Positions 1 through 9,212 of a DNA stretch of 64,000 nucleotides are shown here, piece by piece. The notes below the pieces were generated by a model. That model did no database searches, had not been told where the DNA came from, and was given only the letters and a program-made list of their open reading frames with translations. Both the position numbers and the translations under genes were made by a program. Position 1 is the stretch's first letter. Each line of letters opens with the position of its first letter. This DNA is from Pseudomonas sp. 10S4 (GTDB lineage Bacteria; Pseudomonadota; Gammaproteobacteria; Pseudomonadales; Pseudomonadaceae): the NCBI RefSeq assembly GCF_034344865.1, contig NZ_CP133774.1, positions 930,001 through 994,000 on the forward strand, read 5' to 3'.

Positions 1-48
1 CATCGAACCCATGAAAGTGCCGCAGATACCCAGAATATGAATGTGCAT
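1..48 (-). CDS. mpl: Mpl, murein peptide ligase (first 16 codons only)
   Basis: The reverse strand opens with ATG at 48 and reads MHIHILGICGTFMGSM to the window edge. This is the typical start of UDP-N-acetylmuramate:L-alanyl-gamma-D-glutamyl-meso-diaminopimelate ligase, with the beginning of the N-terminal nucleotide-binding glycine motif (GICGTFMG). The enzyme recycles cell-wall tripeptide in the cytoplasm. The rest lies outside the window. Its position beside an EatR-like regulator matches the order I remember in P. aeruginosa. Only 16 residues are visible, so the call rests on that signature and the context. Confidence 0.8.
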   Translation of the reverse strand, partial: MHIHILGICGTFMGSM

Positions 49-129
49 AGTCGACCTCGTAAAACATGGCCGCAGGTTAGCGTAGGGTAGGAAAAATCGC
101 ACTCTTTAGCTGAGACCGGTATGCACTTC

Positions 130-261
130 TGTGGCGAGGGAGCTTGCTCCCGCTCGGCTGCGCAGCAGTCGTAAACCTGAGTTCGCGATGTGTCTGATAC
201 ACCGCAGTTGCAGGTTTTGGGGCCGCTGCGCAGCCCAGCGGGAGCAAGCTCCCTCGCCACA
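130..261. repeat. REPIN, GTGGCGAGGG type
   Basis: Two inverted REP sequences (GTGGCGAGGGAGCTTGCTCC and its complement) flank about 80 bases that contain a second, imperfect inverted pair (GGCTGCGCAGCAG / CTGCGCAGCC). It lies between mpl and the 3' end of the regulator gene. Open frames across it are artefacts of the repeat. Confidence 0.9.
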
Positions 262-268
262 AAAGCCT

Positions 269-2182
269 TTAGCGGGCTATGCCGTGCTTACGCAGTTTGC
301 GATAAAGGGTATTGCGGCTGACACCAAGCTGTTCAGCCGTATGCGTCATATGCCAGCGCGTCTGCTCCAACGCATTGAACAACGCCAGCCGCTCGGCATC
401 CTCCAGCGGATGCTCCGACGACTCTTCAACCACCAACGCAACCGCCGGCCGGGCCTGGCGAATCATCGCCGGCAAATCCTCCAGCCCGACTCGCCCGCCA
501 TCACACAATGCCGCCAGCGTGCGCAGTACATTGCGCAACTGCCGCACGTTGCCTGGCCAAGCAAAAGCGAGCAAGGCCTGACGCGCCGGCTGGTCAATCA
601 ACACGGTTTCCCCGCCAGCCTCTTCGGCCAGCAAGAAATCCAGCAACTGGGATTTATCGCTGCGCTCACGCAACGCCGGCAACGCCACTTCCAGGCTATT
701 GAGCCGGTAGTACAAATCCTCGCGGAAGCTGCCGTCCTGCACCCGATCCAGCAAATTCCGGTGGGTAGCGCTGATAATTCTGACGTTGACCGACTCCGGT
801 TCACCGCCAATCGGCACCACTTGGCGATCTTCCAGCACCCTTAATAGCCGGGTCTGCAAGGCCAGCGGCATGTCGCCGATTTCATCAAGGAACAACGTGC
901 CGCCATCGGCCTGCTGCAACTTGCCGCGCATGCCTTCCTTGCGTGCACCGGTGAAGCTGCCGCCGCGATAGCCGAACAGCTCGCTTTCGATCAGGCTTTC
1001 GGGGATGGCCGCGCAGTTGAGGGCGACAAAGGATTTTTCGGCCCGCTGGCTGGCCTGGTGCACCGCTTTGGCAAAGGCTTCCTTGCCGGAACCGGTTTCG
1101 CCGTTGATCAGCAGCGGCACGTCCCGTTCGAACACCCGCAGGGCCTTGCGGAAATCTTCTTGCAACGCGGCATCGCCCAGGCAGATACCGGACAAGCGCG
1201 GACGCTCGGCAATCACCGGACGCTGTACCACCGGCACCGGAATACTGCGCGGCTGACCGCGCAACACGGCAAACAGACTGCGTCCGTCACGGGTGCGCAA
1301 CGGCCAACTGGCGCTGGCATTCACGCTCGCGCGGCCGAGCAACTCATCCAGCGAGCAATCGAAAAACGCTTCCACCGGTTTACCCAGCAATCCGCCGCGT
1401 ATGTGCCCGAGCAAGTTCAACGCACTCTGGTTGACCGCACTGATCCGCCCTTCGCCATCGAACGCCAACAGCCCTTCACTGAACAGCCCGACGGACTCAG
1501 CTTGCAAGTGAAAACGCAGCAACCATTGATTGTCGAAGTAACGCAGGAAATAACAGCTCTCGATCATCTTCGCCGAGAGATTGACCAGCGCCATGGTGTG
1601 GAACTGGCTCTGGCGCGAGACTTCATGGCGCGCGGAAGATACGTCGAGCACTGCCAGCAGTTCGCCATGCGGGTCGAACACCGGGCTTGCCGAGCAGGTC
1701 AGGCCGGTGTGGCGACCGCGGAAGTGTTCATCCTGGTGAATGGTCAGGGACTGACGCTCCACCAGGCAGGTGCCGATGCCGTTGGTGCCTTCGCAGGCTT
1801 CGCTCCAGTCGGCGCCAAGCCAGAGCCCGGCGCGCTCGAAAATCTTCCGTTCGGCGGGGGCAGTGACGCAATTGAGGATCACCCCACGGGCGTCGGTCAG
1901 CAGCACCGCGTGGCCGGCGCCCGAAAGTTGCTGATGCAGACTGGTCATTTCGTTGCCGGCAATCTGCAGCACTTGCTGCAAGCGTTCACGGCTTTCCAGC
2001 ACCCGGCCATGTTCCAGCACCGTCGGCGCAATCGTCAGGGCCGGGTCGAGGTGATAATCCTCAAGACAGCGCAGCCAGGAACGGGCAATCGACGGATCGC
2101 TGCCAGGGCCGTACAGGTGCGATTTGCCCTGGGTAACGGTCAGGACTTGCTGGGCATGGCGACTCAAATGGTTGTCGTGCAT
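269..2182 (-). CDS. eatR: Sigma-54-dependent activator of ethanolamine genes (EatR/AcoR-like)
   Basis: A 637-residue bacterial enhancer-binding protein. The N-terminal third resembles the AcoR-type GAF region, followed by a PAS-like segment near 230-290. The AAA+ domain has Walker A GETGSGKEAF near 360, a GSFTGA loop near 410, and Walker B GTLFLDEIGDMP near 435. A Fis-type helix-turn-helix (TAEQLGVSRNTLYRKL) ends the protein. The sigma-54-contacting loop is GSFTGA rather than the usual GAFTGA. It is divergent from the dehydrogenase, permease and EutBC genes, two of which have sigma-54 promoters, so it probably switches them on in response to ethanolamine or acetaldehyde. The inducer is inferred, not seen. 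The ATG at 2182 gives the full AcoR-like N-terminus. Confidence 0.88.
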   Translation of the reverse strand: MHDNHLSRHAQQVLTVTQGKSHLYGPGSDPSIARSWLRCLEDYHLDPALTIAPTVLEHGRVLESRERLQQVLQIAGNEMTSLHQQLSGAGHAVLLTDARGVILNCVTAPAERKIFERAGLWLGADWSEACEGTNGIGTCLVERQSLTIHQDEHFRGRHTGLTCSASPVFDPHGELLAVLDVSSARHEVSRQSQFHTMALVNLSAKMIESCYFLRYFDNQWLLRFHLQAESVGLFSEGLLAFDGEGRISAVNQSALNLLGHIRGGLLGKPVEAFFDCSLDELLGRASVNASASWPLRTRDGRSLFAVLRGQPRSIPVPVVQRPVIAERPRLSGICLGDAALQEDFRKALRVFERDVPLLINGETGSGKEAFAKAVHQASQRAEKSFVALNCAAIPESLIESELFGYRGGSFTGARKEGMRGKLQQADGGTLFLDEIGDMPLALQTRLLRVLEDRQVVPIGGEPESVNVRIISATHRNLLDRVQDGSFREDLYYRLNSLEVALPALRERSDKSQLLDFLLAEEAGGETVLIDQPARQALLAFAWPGNVRQLRNVLRTLAALCDGGRVGLEDLPAMIRQARPAVALVVEESSEHPLEDAERLALFNALEQTRWHMTHTAEQLGVSRNTLYRKLRKHGIAR

Positions 2183-2241
2183 TTCTTATTATTCCCCGAA
2201 AGGTTTGCTGCTTCTGCGTAGCAACTGCCAAACACTGCACC

Positions 2242-2374
2242 TGTGGCGAGGGGCTTGCCCCGTTCGGCTGCGCAGCAGTCGTAAATCCTGAGCACGCGGT
2301 GTAACAGGTAAATCGAGGTGGCTGGTTTTGGGGCCGCTTCGCAGCCCAACGGGGGTAAACCCCCTCGCCACAAG
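2242..2374. repeat. REPIN, GTGGCGAGGG type
   Basis: Inverted pair TGTGGCGAGGGGCTTGCCCC ... GGGGGTAAACCCCCTCGCCACA with the internal GCTGCGCAGCAG motif. It lies between the divergent regulator and dehydrogenase genes, upstream of the activator sites. Confidence 0.9.
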
Positions 2375-2469
2375 GAAGACCTGCATGGCGATTTGAGGCC
2401 CAGCATCCTCCAGCCTCCATTGCTTTGCAATGCTGGCAAGACCACCCAGTCACAGCCTGTGCCACAAGC

Positions 2470-2496
2470 GGTACAAACTGTCACCCAGGCTGTACC
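2470..2496. promoter_or_regulatory. Candidate activator-binding inverted repeat upstream of exaC
   Basis: GGTACA (2470-2475) and TGTACC (2491-2496) form an inverted repeat with a 15-base spacer. It sits roughly 100-130 bases before the predicted sigma-54 start, the usual distance for an enhancer-binding protein. CTGTCAC and CCGTCAC lie in and just after it and may be part of the site. Binding by the neighbouring EatR-like protein is inferred. Confidence 0.45.
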
Positions 2497-2571
2497 GAAA
2501 CCGTCACAGACGCCGCCCGCTTGTCCGACATAAACCGCGCAAGGCCTTGATTTGCCTGACCTGCAAGGCAG

Positions 2572-2587
2572 TGGCCCAACCTTTGCT
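2572..2587 (+). promoter_or_regulatory. Sigma-54 promoter for exaC
   Basis: TGGCCCAACCTTTGCT has GG and GC elements with exactly ten bases between them. It differs from the TGGCACG-N4-TTGC(A/T) consensus at two positions. It lies about 65 bases before the dehydrogenase start, and the gene next door encodes a sigma-54 activator. Confidence 0.7.
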
Positions 2588-2651
2588 CTACGCTTATAAC
2601 AAGCGCACATGCGCTCTCCCTTATAAGCACAAAAGCCAAGGAGAAATCACC

Positions 2652-4172
2652 ATGCGTTACGCTCACCCCGGTACTGAAGGCGCTATCGTTTCGTTCAAGA
2701 GCAAATACGGTAACTACATCGGCGGCGAGTTCGTCGCGCCTGTTAAAGGTCAGTACTTCACCAATACCTCGCCAGTGAATGGCCAACCGATTGCCGAATT
2801 CCCACGCTCCACGGCCGAAGACATCGATAAAGCCCTGGACGCTGCCCACGCCGCTGCCGATGCCTGGGGCGCCACGTCCGCCCAGGCGCGCTCGCTGGTG
2901 CTGCTGAAAATTGCCGACCGCATCGAGCAGAACCTGGAACTGTTGGCGATCACCGAATCCTGGGACAACGGCAAAGCCGTTCGCGAAACCCTCAACGCTG
3001 ACATCCCGCTGGCGGCGGATCACTTCCGCTACTTCGCCGGTTGCATCCGCGCCCAGGAAGGCAGCGCTGCCGAGATCGACGGCAACACCGTGGCTTATCA
3101 CATCCATGAACCGCTGGGCGTGGTTGGGCCAGATCATCCCGTGGAACTTCCCCATCCTGATGGCCGTCTGGAAGCTCGCCCCCGCCCTCGCGGCAGGGAA
3201 CGCGATCGTGATGAAGCCGGCGGAGCAGACCCCGGTGTCGATCATGGTGCTGATCGAACTGATCGGCGACATCCTGCCGCCCGGCGTGCTCAACATCGTC
3301 AACGGGTTCGGCAAAGAAGCCGGCGAAGCCCTGGCCACCAGCAAGCGCATCGCCAAGTCGCCTTCACCGGCTCGACCCCGGTTGGCTCGCACATCATGCA
3401 CGCTGCTGCCGAAAACATTATTCCGTCCACCGTGGAGCTCGGTGGCAAGTCTCCGAACATCTTCTTCGCCGACATCATGCAAGCCGAACCGACCTTCATC
3501 GAAAAAGCCGCTGAAGGCCTGGTACTGGCGTTCTTCAACCAGGGCGAAGTCGTGCACCGCCCGTCCCGCGCACTGGTTCAGGAGTCGATCTACGACGACT
3601 TCATGAAAGTCGTGATGAAGAAAGTCCTGTCGATCAAACGTGGTGACCCGCTGGACACCGACACCATGGTCGGCGCCCAGGCGTCCGAGCAGCAATTCGA
3701 CAAAATCCTTTCATACCTGGAAATCGCCAAGGGCGAAGGCGCCGAGCTGCTGACCGGCGGCAAGGTGGAAAAACTCGAGGGCAACCTGGCGACCGGGTAT
3801 TACATCCAGCCGACCCTGCTCAAGGGCACCAATAAAATGCGTGTGTTCCAGGAAGAAATCTTTGGCCCGGTGGTGAGCATCACCACGTTCAAGGACGAAG
3901 CCGAAGCCCTGCGCCATCGCCAACGACACCGAGTTCGGGCTGGTGCCGGCCTCTGGACCCGCGACATCAACCGCGCCTACCGCATGGGCCGCGCCATCAA
4001 GGCCGGTCGTGTGTGGACCAACTGCTATCACCTGTACCCGGCGCATGCCGCGTTCGGTGGTTACAAAAAGTCCGGCGTCGGCCGTGAAACCCACAAAATG
4101 ATGCTCGATCACTATCAGCAGACCAAAAACCTGCTGGTGAGCTACGACATCAATCCGTTGGGCTTCTTCTAA
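2652..4172 (+). CDS. exaC: Acetaldehyde dehydrogenase (ExaC type), with three compensated frameshift pairs
   Basis: NAD-dependent aldehyde dehydrogenase of about 506 residues. It would oxidise the acetaldehyde released from ethanolamine by EutBC. ATG at 2652 follows AAGGAG. The conserved text runs in frame, then breaks three times and recovers. An extra G near 3124 is balanced by a missing G near 3357; between them the family sequence (IIPWNFP ... [13 protein letters not shown]) is in the +1 frame. An extra G at 3552 is balanced by a missing T at about 3558, turning the expected GEVCTCPSR into GEVVHRPSR and removing the catalytic cysteine. An extra C near 3911 is balanced by a missing G near 3940. 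As written the enzyme would be inactive; sequence error is the likeliest cause. P. aeruginosa calls the gene at this position hdhA. Confidence 0.85.
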   Translation: MRYAHPGTEGAIVSFKSKYGNYIGGEFVAPVKGQYFTNTSPVNGQPIAEFPRSTAEDIDKALDAAHAAADAWGATSAQARSLVLLKIADRIEQNLELLAITESWDNGKAVRETLNADIPLAADHFRYFAGCIRAQEGSAAEIDGNTVAYHIHEPLGVVGPDHPVELPHPDGRLEARPRPRGRERDRDEAGGADPGVDHGADRTDRRHPAARRAQHRQRVRQRSRRSPGHQQAHRQVAFTGSTPVGSHIMHAAAENIIPSTVELGGKSPNIFFADIMQAEPTFIEKAAEGLVLAFFNQGEVVHRPSRALVQESIYDDFMKVVMKKVLSIKRGDPLDTDTMVGAQASEQQFDKILSYLEIAKGEGAELLTGGKVEKLEGNLATGYYIQPTLLKGTNKMRVFQEEIFGPVVSITTFKDEAEALRHRQRHRVRAGAGLWTRDINRAYRMGRAIKAGRVWTNCYHLYPAHAAFGGYKKSGVGRETHKMMLDHYQQTKNLLVSYDINPLGFF

Positions 4173-4179
4173 AAACCGA

Positions 4180-4207
4180 GGGCGACACAGAGGTTTCTGT
4201 GTCGCCC
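4180..4207 (+). terminator. Hairpin after exaC
   Basis: Perfect 12-base stem GGGCGACACAGA / TCTGTGTCGCCC with a four-base loop, seven bases after the stop codon. Only a short T-poor tail follows, so it may be a weak terminator or an mRNA-stabilising hairpin. Confidence 0.65.
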
Positions 4208-4215
4208 TTCAAATA

Positions 4216-4314
4216 GCTTTCGCGAGCAAGCCCGCTCCCACATTGGATTTGTGATGAATTCACATAGGTGGGCCGGCATAAGTCCCCTGTGGGAGCGGGC
4301 TTGCTCGCGAAGGC
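4216..4314. repeat. REPIN, GTGGGAGCGGGC type
   Basis: Inverted pair TTCGCGAGCAAGCCCGCTCC and GGAGCGGGCTTGCTCGCGAA around about 55 bases, between the dehydrogenase and permease genes. Confidence 0.9.
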
Positions 4315-4351
4315 GTTCCCAGCAACACACCCGAACATCGCCCTGCCGCTC

Positions 4352-4367
4352 TGGCACGGGCTTTGCG
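4352..4367 (+). promoter_or_regulatory. Sigma-54 promoter for the ethanolamine permease
   Basis: TGGCACGGGCTTTGCG matches the sigma-54 consensus TGGCACG-N4-TTGC at every conserved position. It lies about 105 bases before the permease ATG. Together with the exaC promoter it suggests that both transcription units answer to the same activator. Confidence 0.8.
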
Positions 4368-4469
4368 TGCCCGCTCCACAGATAAACCGCTGCGTGAACA
4401 GCGTTGATCAACCCAAACTGCCACACCCGAAAGTCCAACAGATCAAACAATAAAAAATAGAGAGGACTT

Positions 4470-5840
4470 ATGACTTCGACGACACAGCTCAAACCCACAC
4501 TCGGCACCCTGCACTTATGGGGCATTGCCGTCGGCCTGGTGATTTCCGGCGAGTACTTCGGCTGGAGTTACGGCTGGGGCACCGCAGGCACCTTGGGTTT
4601 TCTCGTCACCGCGTTGATGGTGGCGACGATGTACACCTGCTTCATCTTCAGCTTCACCGAACTGACCACCGCAATTCCCCACGCTGGCGGGCCGTTTGCC
4701 TACAGCCGGCGGGCGTTTGGTGAGAAAGGCGGATTGATCGCCGGCATCGCCACCCTGATCGAGTTCGTCTTTGCGCCGCCGGCGATTGCCATGGCCATCG
4801 GCGCTTATCTCAACGTGCAATACCCGGATCTGGACCCGAAAATTGCGGCGGTTGGCGCCTATTTCGTGTTCATGGGCCTGAACATTCTCGGCGTCAGCAT
4901 TGCCGCGACGTTTGAACTGGTGGTCACCGTGCTCGCGGTTGCCGAACTGCTGGTGTTCATGGGCGTGGTCGCGCCAGGCTTCAGCTTCAGCAATTTCGTG
5001 CTCAACGGCTGGTCGGGCTCCAACGAATTCACCATCGCCTCGATCCCCGGCATCTTTGCGGCGATCCCCTTTGCGATCTGGTTTTTCCTCGCCATTGAAG
5101 GCGCGGCCATGGCGGCCGAGGAAGCCAAAGACCCGAAACGGACGATTCCCAAGGCCTATGTCAGTGGCATTCTGACCCTGGTGTTCCTGGCCATCGGCGT
5201 GATGGTAATGGCGGGCGGCGTAGGCGATTGGCGTCAACTGGCGAACATCAACGACCCACTGCCTCAGGCGATGAAAGCCGTGGTTGGTAACAATTCGAGC
5301 TGGATGCACATGCTGGTCTGGATCGGTCTGTTCGGTCTGGTGGCGAGTTTCCACGGGATCATCCTCGGCTACTCGCGGCAGTTCTTCGCCCTGGCCCGGG
5401 CCGGTTACCTGCCTAAAGGCCTGGCCAAACTCTCGCGCTTCCAGACTCCGCACCGGGCGATCCTGGCCGGCGGCGTCATCGGCATCGCCGCTATCTACAG
5501 CGACGGCCTGGTCAATCTACAAGGCATGACCCTGACGGCAGCGATGATCACCATGTCGGTATTCGGCGCCATCGTGATGTACATCATCAGTATGCTGAGC
5601 CTGTTCAAACTGCGTAAAACCGAGCCGAACCTGGAACGCACCTTCCGCGCGCCGGGCTACCCGATCGTGCCGGGGATTGCGCTGTTCCTGGCGGTGGTTT
5701 GCTTGGTGGCGATGGCGTGGTTCAACACGGTGATTGGCCTGGTTTTCCTTGGTTTCATGGCCGCCGGTTACCTGTATTTCCAACTGACCGCCAAGCAGCG
5801 CTCCGACGCACCGGCGGACGCTATGCTCACAGGTAACTGA
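4470..5840 (+). CDS. eat: Ethanolamine permease (APC family)
   Basis: A 456-residue inner-membrane protein of about twelve hydrophobic segments. It carries amino acid-polyamine-organocation features: GEYFGWSYGWGTAG in the first helix, then SFTELTTAIPHAGGPFAYSRRAFG and AIEGAAMAAEEAKDPKRTIPKAYVSG. These are typical of ethanolamine permeases rather than general amino acid porters. It would import ethanolamine, probably by proton symport, for EutBC. RBS AGAGAGGA precedes ATG 4470. It has its own sigma-54 promoter and is followed by a hairpin at 5849-5873, then eutB. Confidence 0.88.
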   Translation: MTSTTQLKPTLGTLHLWGIAVGLVISGEYFGWSYGWGTAGTLGFLVTALMVATMYTCFIFSFTELTTAIPHAGGPFAYSRRAFGEKGGLIAGIATLIEFVFAPPAIAMAIGAYLNVQYPDLDPKIAAVGAYFVFMGLNILGVSIAATFELVVTVLAVAELLVFMGVVAPGFSFSNFVLNGWSGSNEFTIASIPGIFAAIPFAIWFFLAIEGAAMAAEEAKDPKRTIPKAYVSGILTLVFLAIGVMVMAGGVGDWRQLANINDPLPQAMKAVVGNNSSWMHMLVWIGLFGLVASFHGIILGYSRQFFALARAGYLPKGLAKLSRFQTPHRAILAGGVIGIAAIYSDGLVNLQGMTLTAAMITMSVFGAIVMYIISMLSLFKLRKTEPNLERTFRAPGYPIVPGIALFLAVVCLVAMAWFNTVIGLVFLGFMAAGYLYFQLTAKQRSDAPADAMLTGN

Positions 5841-5848
5841 GTTGCACC

Positions 5849-5873
5849 GGCGCCGGGCTTAGTGCCCGGCGCC
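5849..5873 (+). terminator. Hairpin after the permease gene
   Basis: Perfect ten-base GC stem GGCGCCGGGC / GCCCGGCGCC with loop TTAGT, eight bases after the permease stop. There is no T-run, so it may attenuate or stabilise the mRNA rather than end transcription fully. Confidence 0.55.
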
Positions 5874-5899
5874 TGCCACATCGAAGTGCACCGAGATCC

Positions 5900-6007
5900 A
5901 ATGTGGGAGCGGGCTTGCTCGCGAAGGCGGTCTGACATGCACCATTGATGTCGACTGAGCCACCGCTTTCGCGAGCAAGTCGAATCGTCGCACCGCCGCT
6001 CCCACAG
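5900..6007. repeat. REPIN, GTGGGAGCGGGC type, one arm a variant
   Basis: The left arm is the usual GTGGGAGCGGGCTTGCTCGC. In the right arm CGCGAGCAAG is followed by TCGAATCGTCGCACCGC before CGCTCCCACAGG, where ordinary copies read straight on. The same variant arm, inverted, occurs at 51385-51422. Confidence 0.85.
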
Positions 6008-6058
6008 GAGTTCGGTGGTGTTTTTGAGTTATCCACAGATTCAGGAGGACCCCGTCCC

Positions 6059-7453
6059 ATGGCCGCATTTGCCCATTCCGTCGGCGCCCAGACTTATCGC
6101 TTCGAGAGCCTCAAGGAAGTCATGGCCAAGGCCAGCCCGGCGCGCTCCGGGGACTTTCTGGCCGGCGTTGCCGCGCTCAATGATGGCGAGCGTGTGGCCG
6201 CGCAAATGGCCCTGGCTGACATTCCGCTGAGCCACTTCCTACAGGAAGTACTGATTCCTTACGAGGCCGATGAAGTCACCCGACTGATCATCGACACCCA
6301 CGATAAACAAGCTTTTGCCGTGGTCAGCCACCTGACCGTCGGTGGCTTTCGCGACTGGCTGCTGAGCGACGCCGCCGACGAGCTGAGCCTGCGCGCCCTG
6401 GCTCCCGGCCTGACCCCGGAAATGGCCGCCGCCGTGTCGAAGATCATGCGCGTACAGGACCTGGTGCTGGTGGCGCAAAAAATCCGCGTAATCACCCAGT
6501 TCCGCGGCACGATGGGCTTGCGTGGCCGCTTGTCTACACGCCTGCAACCCAATCACCCGACTGACGAACCGGCCGGGATCGCCGCGAGCATTCTCGACGG
6601 TTTGCTGTACGGCAACGGCGACGCGATGATCGGCATCAACCCGGCCACCGACAGCATCGCCTCGATCTGCGCCATGCTGGAAATGCTCGACGCGATCATC
6701 CAGCGCTACGACATTCCGACTCAGGCTTGCGTGCTGACCCACGTCACTACCTCCATCGAGGCGGTGAACCGTGGGGTGCCGCTGGACCTGGTGTTCCAGT
6801 CGATCGCCGGCACCGAAGCGGCCAACGCCAGTTTCGGCATCAACCTGAACGTATTGCAGGAAGGCTACGACGCCGGTTTGAGCCTGAATCGCGGCACCCT
6901 CGGGCAAAACCTGATGTATTTCGAAACCGGCCAGGGCAGCGCCCTGTCAGCCAACGCCCACCACGGCATCGATCAACAGACCTGCGAGACTCGAGCCTAC
7001 GCCGTGGCGCGCCATTTCAAGCCGTTTCTGGTGAACACCGTCGTAGGATTTATCGGCCCGGAATACCTCTACAACGGCAAACAGATCATCCGCGCCGGCC
7101 TCGAAGACCACTTCTGCGGCAAGCTATTGGGCGTGCCGATGGGTTGCGACATTTGCTACACCAACCATGCCGAAGCCGACCAGGACGACATGGACACCCT
7201 GCTGACCCTGCTGGGCGTGGCCGGGATCAACTTCATCATGGGCATCCCCGGCTCCGACGACATCATGCTCAACTACCAGACCACTTCGTTCCACGACGCC
7301 CTTTACGCCCGGCAAACCCTGGGTTTGAAACCGGCGCCAGAGTTTGAACAGTGGCTGGCGAAAATGGGCATCTTCACCCAGGCCGACGGCAAGGTTCACT
7401 TCGGTAACAACCTGCCGCCGGCCTTCCGCCAGGCCTTGGCGCAATTGGGATGA
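6059..7453 (+). CDS. eutB: Ethanolamine ammonia-lyase large subunit EutB
   Basis: A 464-residue catalytic subunit of adenosylcobalamin-dependent ethanolamine ammonia-lyase, which converts ethanolamine to acetaldehyde and ammonia. The TIM-barrel sequence is unbroken, with conserved stretches such as [60 protein letters not shown] and [20 protein letters not shown]. The start at 6059 (ATG after AGGAGG) gives the usual Pseudomonas length; the frame also stays open further upstream into the REPIN. It overlaps eutC by four bases. No microcompartment genes are nearby, so this is the simple, shell-less pathway. Vitamin B12 uptake genes are present at 47-50 kb. Confidence 0.97.
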   Translation: MAAFAHSVGAQTYRFESLKEVMAKASPARSGDFLAGVAALNDGERVAAQMALADIPLSHFLQEVLIPYEADEVTRLIIDTHDKQAFAVVSHLTVGGFRDWLLSDAADELSLRALAPGLTPEMAAAVSKIMRVQDLVLVAQKIRVITQFRGTMGLRGRLSTRLQPNHPTDEPAGIAASILDGLLYGNGDAMIGINPATDSIASICAMLEMLDAIIQRYDIPTQACVLTHVTTSIEAVNRGVPLDLVFQSIAGTEAANASFGINLNVLQEGYDAGLSLNRGTLGQNLMYFETGQGSALSANAHHGIDQQTCETRAYAVARHFKPFLVNTVVGFIGPEYLYNGKQIIRAGLEDHFCGKLLGVPMGCDICYTNHAEADQDDMDTLLTLLGVAGINFIMGIPGSDDIMLNYQTTSFHDALYARQTLGLKPAPEFEQWLAKMGIFTQADGKVHFGNNLPPAFRQALAQLG

Positions 7454-8286
7454 GTGTTGATATGGATAAACCACCCGTCGATCCACAGAACCCTTGGCTG
7501 GAACTGCGTCGCCTGACCCCGGCGCGCATTGCCCTGGGCCGCACCGGCACCAGCATGCCGACCAGCGCACAGCTGGATTTCCAGTACGCCCACGCCCAGG
7601 CGCGGGACGCGGTGCATTTGCCGTTTGACCATGCAGGGCTGGGGGCGCAACTGGCCGAACGCGGCCGGGAGAGTGTGCTGCTGCATAGCGCGGCCACAGA
7701 CCGGAACAGTTATTTGCAGCGCCCTGACCTGGGGCGCAAGTTGAGCGATGAATCGGCGCAGACCTTACGTGACTATGCCTCGGCGCACCCCGGCGGCGTG
7801 GATTTGGTGATTGTGGTCGCCGATGGCTTGTCGGCATTGGCCGTTCATCGCCATACCGTGCCCTTTCTGACGCGCATGGAAGAACAGGCCGCAGCGGATG
7901 GTTGGTCCGTGTCACCGGTGATTCTGGTGGAACAGGGCCGAGTGGCCGTGGCTGACGAGGTCGGTGAACTGCTGGGCGCGAAAATGGTGGTGATCCTGAT
8001 CGGTGAACGTCCGGGACTCAGCTCGCCTGATAGCCTGGGTTTATATTTCACCTACAATCCTAAGGTCGGCCTCACGGATGCCTACCGCAACTGCATCTCC
8101 AACGTGCGGCTCGAAGGCCTCAGTTACGGCATGGCGGCACACCGCTTGCTGTATTTGATGCGCGAAGCCTGTCGGCGGCAGTTGTCGGGGGTCAATCTGA
8201 AGGACGAAGCCCAGGTTCAGACACTGGAGTCGGACGCAGGTGCGGACATGAAGGGAAATTTCCTACTCAGTCCGCCGGATGCCTGA
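7450..8286 (+). CDS. eutC: Ethanolamine ammonia-lyase small subunit EutC
   Basis: A 278-residue partner of EutB that helps form the B12-binding site of the (EutBC)6 enzyme. Recognisable features are [20 protein letters not shown], a glycine-rich [14 protein letters not shown] and the C-terminal [23 protein letters not shown] 7450 overlaps the eutB stop in an ATGA junction, implying coupled translation. A second in-frame ATG at 7462 is possible. A long imperfect inverted repeat (TGCCTGAA / TTCAGGCA, 8279-8326) sits over and after the stop. Confidence 0.96.
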   Translation: MSVDMDKPPVDPQNPWLELRRLTPARIALGRTGTSMPTSAQLDFQYAHAQARDAVHLPFDHAGLGAQLAERGRESVLLHSAATDRNSYLQRPDLGRKLSDESAQTLRDYASAHPGGVDLVIVVADGLSALAVHRHTVPFLTRMEEQAAADGWSVSPVILVEQGRVAVADEVGELLGAKMVVILIGERPGLSSPDSLGLYFTYNPKVGLTDAYRNCISNVRLEGLSYGMAAHRLLYLMREACRRQLSGVNLKDEAQVQTLESDAGADMKGNFLLSPPDA

Positions 8287-8402
8287 ACCGTTTCCGCATT
8301 GCGTTTCTGCAGCACTTTCAGGCAGGATCGAAACACGGCTGCCCGAGTAGCAAATTGCCGTCAGAGCACGTGAAGACAGCCACTTGAAGACGAGACCAAT
8401 CA

Positions 8403-8864
8403 ATGCGGATTATTCAAGCGACCCTCGAACACCTGGACCTCCTGACTCCGCTGTTCGTCAAATATCGTGAGTTTTATGGCTCCCTTCCGTATCCGGACTC
8501 GTCCCGTGCGTTCCTCGAAAAACGCCTGCGTCGCAAGGAATCGGTGATCTACCTGGCCTTGTCCGATGACGACAACGCCAAACTGATGGGTTTCTGTCAG
8601 TTGTATCCGAGCTTTTCATCGCTATCGCTCAAACGCGTGTGGATCCTCAACGACATCTACGTCGCCGAAGACGCGCGCCGCCAACTGGTTGCCGACAACC
8701 TGATTCGCACCGCGAAGAAAATGGCCAAGGAAACCAATGCCGTGCGGATGCGTGTTTCCACCAGCAGCAATAATGAAGTGGCGCAGAAGACCTACGAGTC
8801 GATCGGGTTCAAGGAAGACACCGAATTCAAGAACTACGTGTTGCCGATTAGCGACGAATTATAA
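8403..8864 (+). CDS. GNAT-family N-acetyltransferase
   Basis: A 153-residue cytoplasmic protein with a single GNAT fold: an N-terminal strand RIIQATLEHLDLLTPLF, a central core LNDIYVAEDARRQLVADNLIRTAKKMA with a loose acetyl-CoA loop, and a C-terminal ETNAVRMRVSTSSNNEVAQKTYESIGF motif. The substrate cannot be told. The same kind of gene follows eutC in P. aeruginosa, so the neighbourhood is conserved, but a role in ethanolamine use is not shown. It stands alone, 116 bases after eutC, and is followed by a REPIN. Confidence 0.88.
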   Translation: MRIIQATLEHLDLLTPLFVKYREFYGSLPYPDSSRAFLEKRLRRKESVIYLALSDDDNAKLMGFCQLYPSFSSLSLKRVWILNDIYVAEDARRQLVADNLIRTAKKMAKETNAVRMRVSTSSNNEVAQKTYESIGFKEDTEFKNYVLPISDEL

Positions 8865-8885
8865 CGGAGCTATGGCGGCAAGCTC

Positions 8886-9020
8886 TTGTGGCGAGGGAGC
8901 TTGCTCCCGTTCGGCTGCGCAGCAGTCGTGAAATCAGCCACTGTAAATCTCCCTAACTACCGCAAACTCAGGCTTTGGGAGTGCTTCGCCCTCCAGCGGG
9001 AGCAAGCTCCCTCGCCACAA
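8886..9020. repeat. REPIN, GTGGCGAGGG type
   Basis: Inverted arms GTGGCGAGGGAGCTTGCTCC and GGAGCAAGCTCCCTCGCCAC between the GNAT and dedA genes; the same arm sequence as the copy at 130-261. Confidence 0.9.
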
Positions 9021-9103
9021 GGGTTTGTGCGCAGTCTGTCGGACTCTGATTTATTCGTGACATCCCCCGCTACAATCTCGACGCGCTTTTCACTTTCCCC
9101 CCG

Positions 9104-9159
9104 TATAATCCCGAGCTTCCCGGCTTGTAAGAAAAACTACACCCGCTTGTAGCCTTACA
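9104..9159 (+). promoter_or_regulatory. dedA promoter -10 box and structured leader
   Basis: TATAAT at 9104-9109 is a perfect -10 box, but no good -35 is seen. The predicted leader then contains nested inverted repeats: TGTAAG (9126-9131) with CTTACA (9154-9159), and inside it CTACA with TGTAG around CCCGCT. The structure lies within the expected 5' untranslated region, about 55 bases before the dedA start. Confidence 0.4.
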
Positions 9160-9212
9160 CGAAGTCATCCGCACAGGTCTGCTGAGTCGGACCATCACCA
9201 CAGGTGCCATCC

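Noticed and set aside
131..844. Plus-strand frame beginning in the first REPIN
   Set aside because: Antisense to the regulator gene and started within a repeat; not protein-like.
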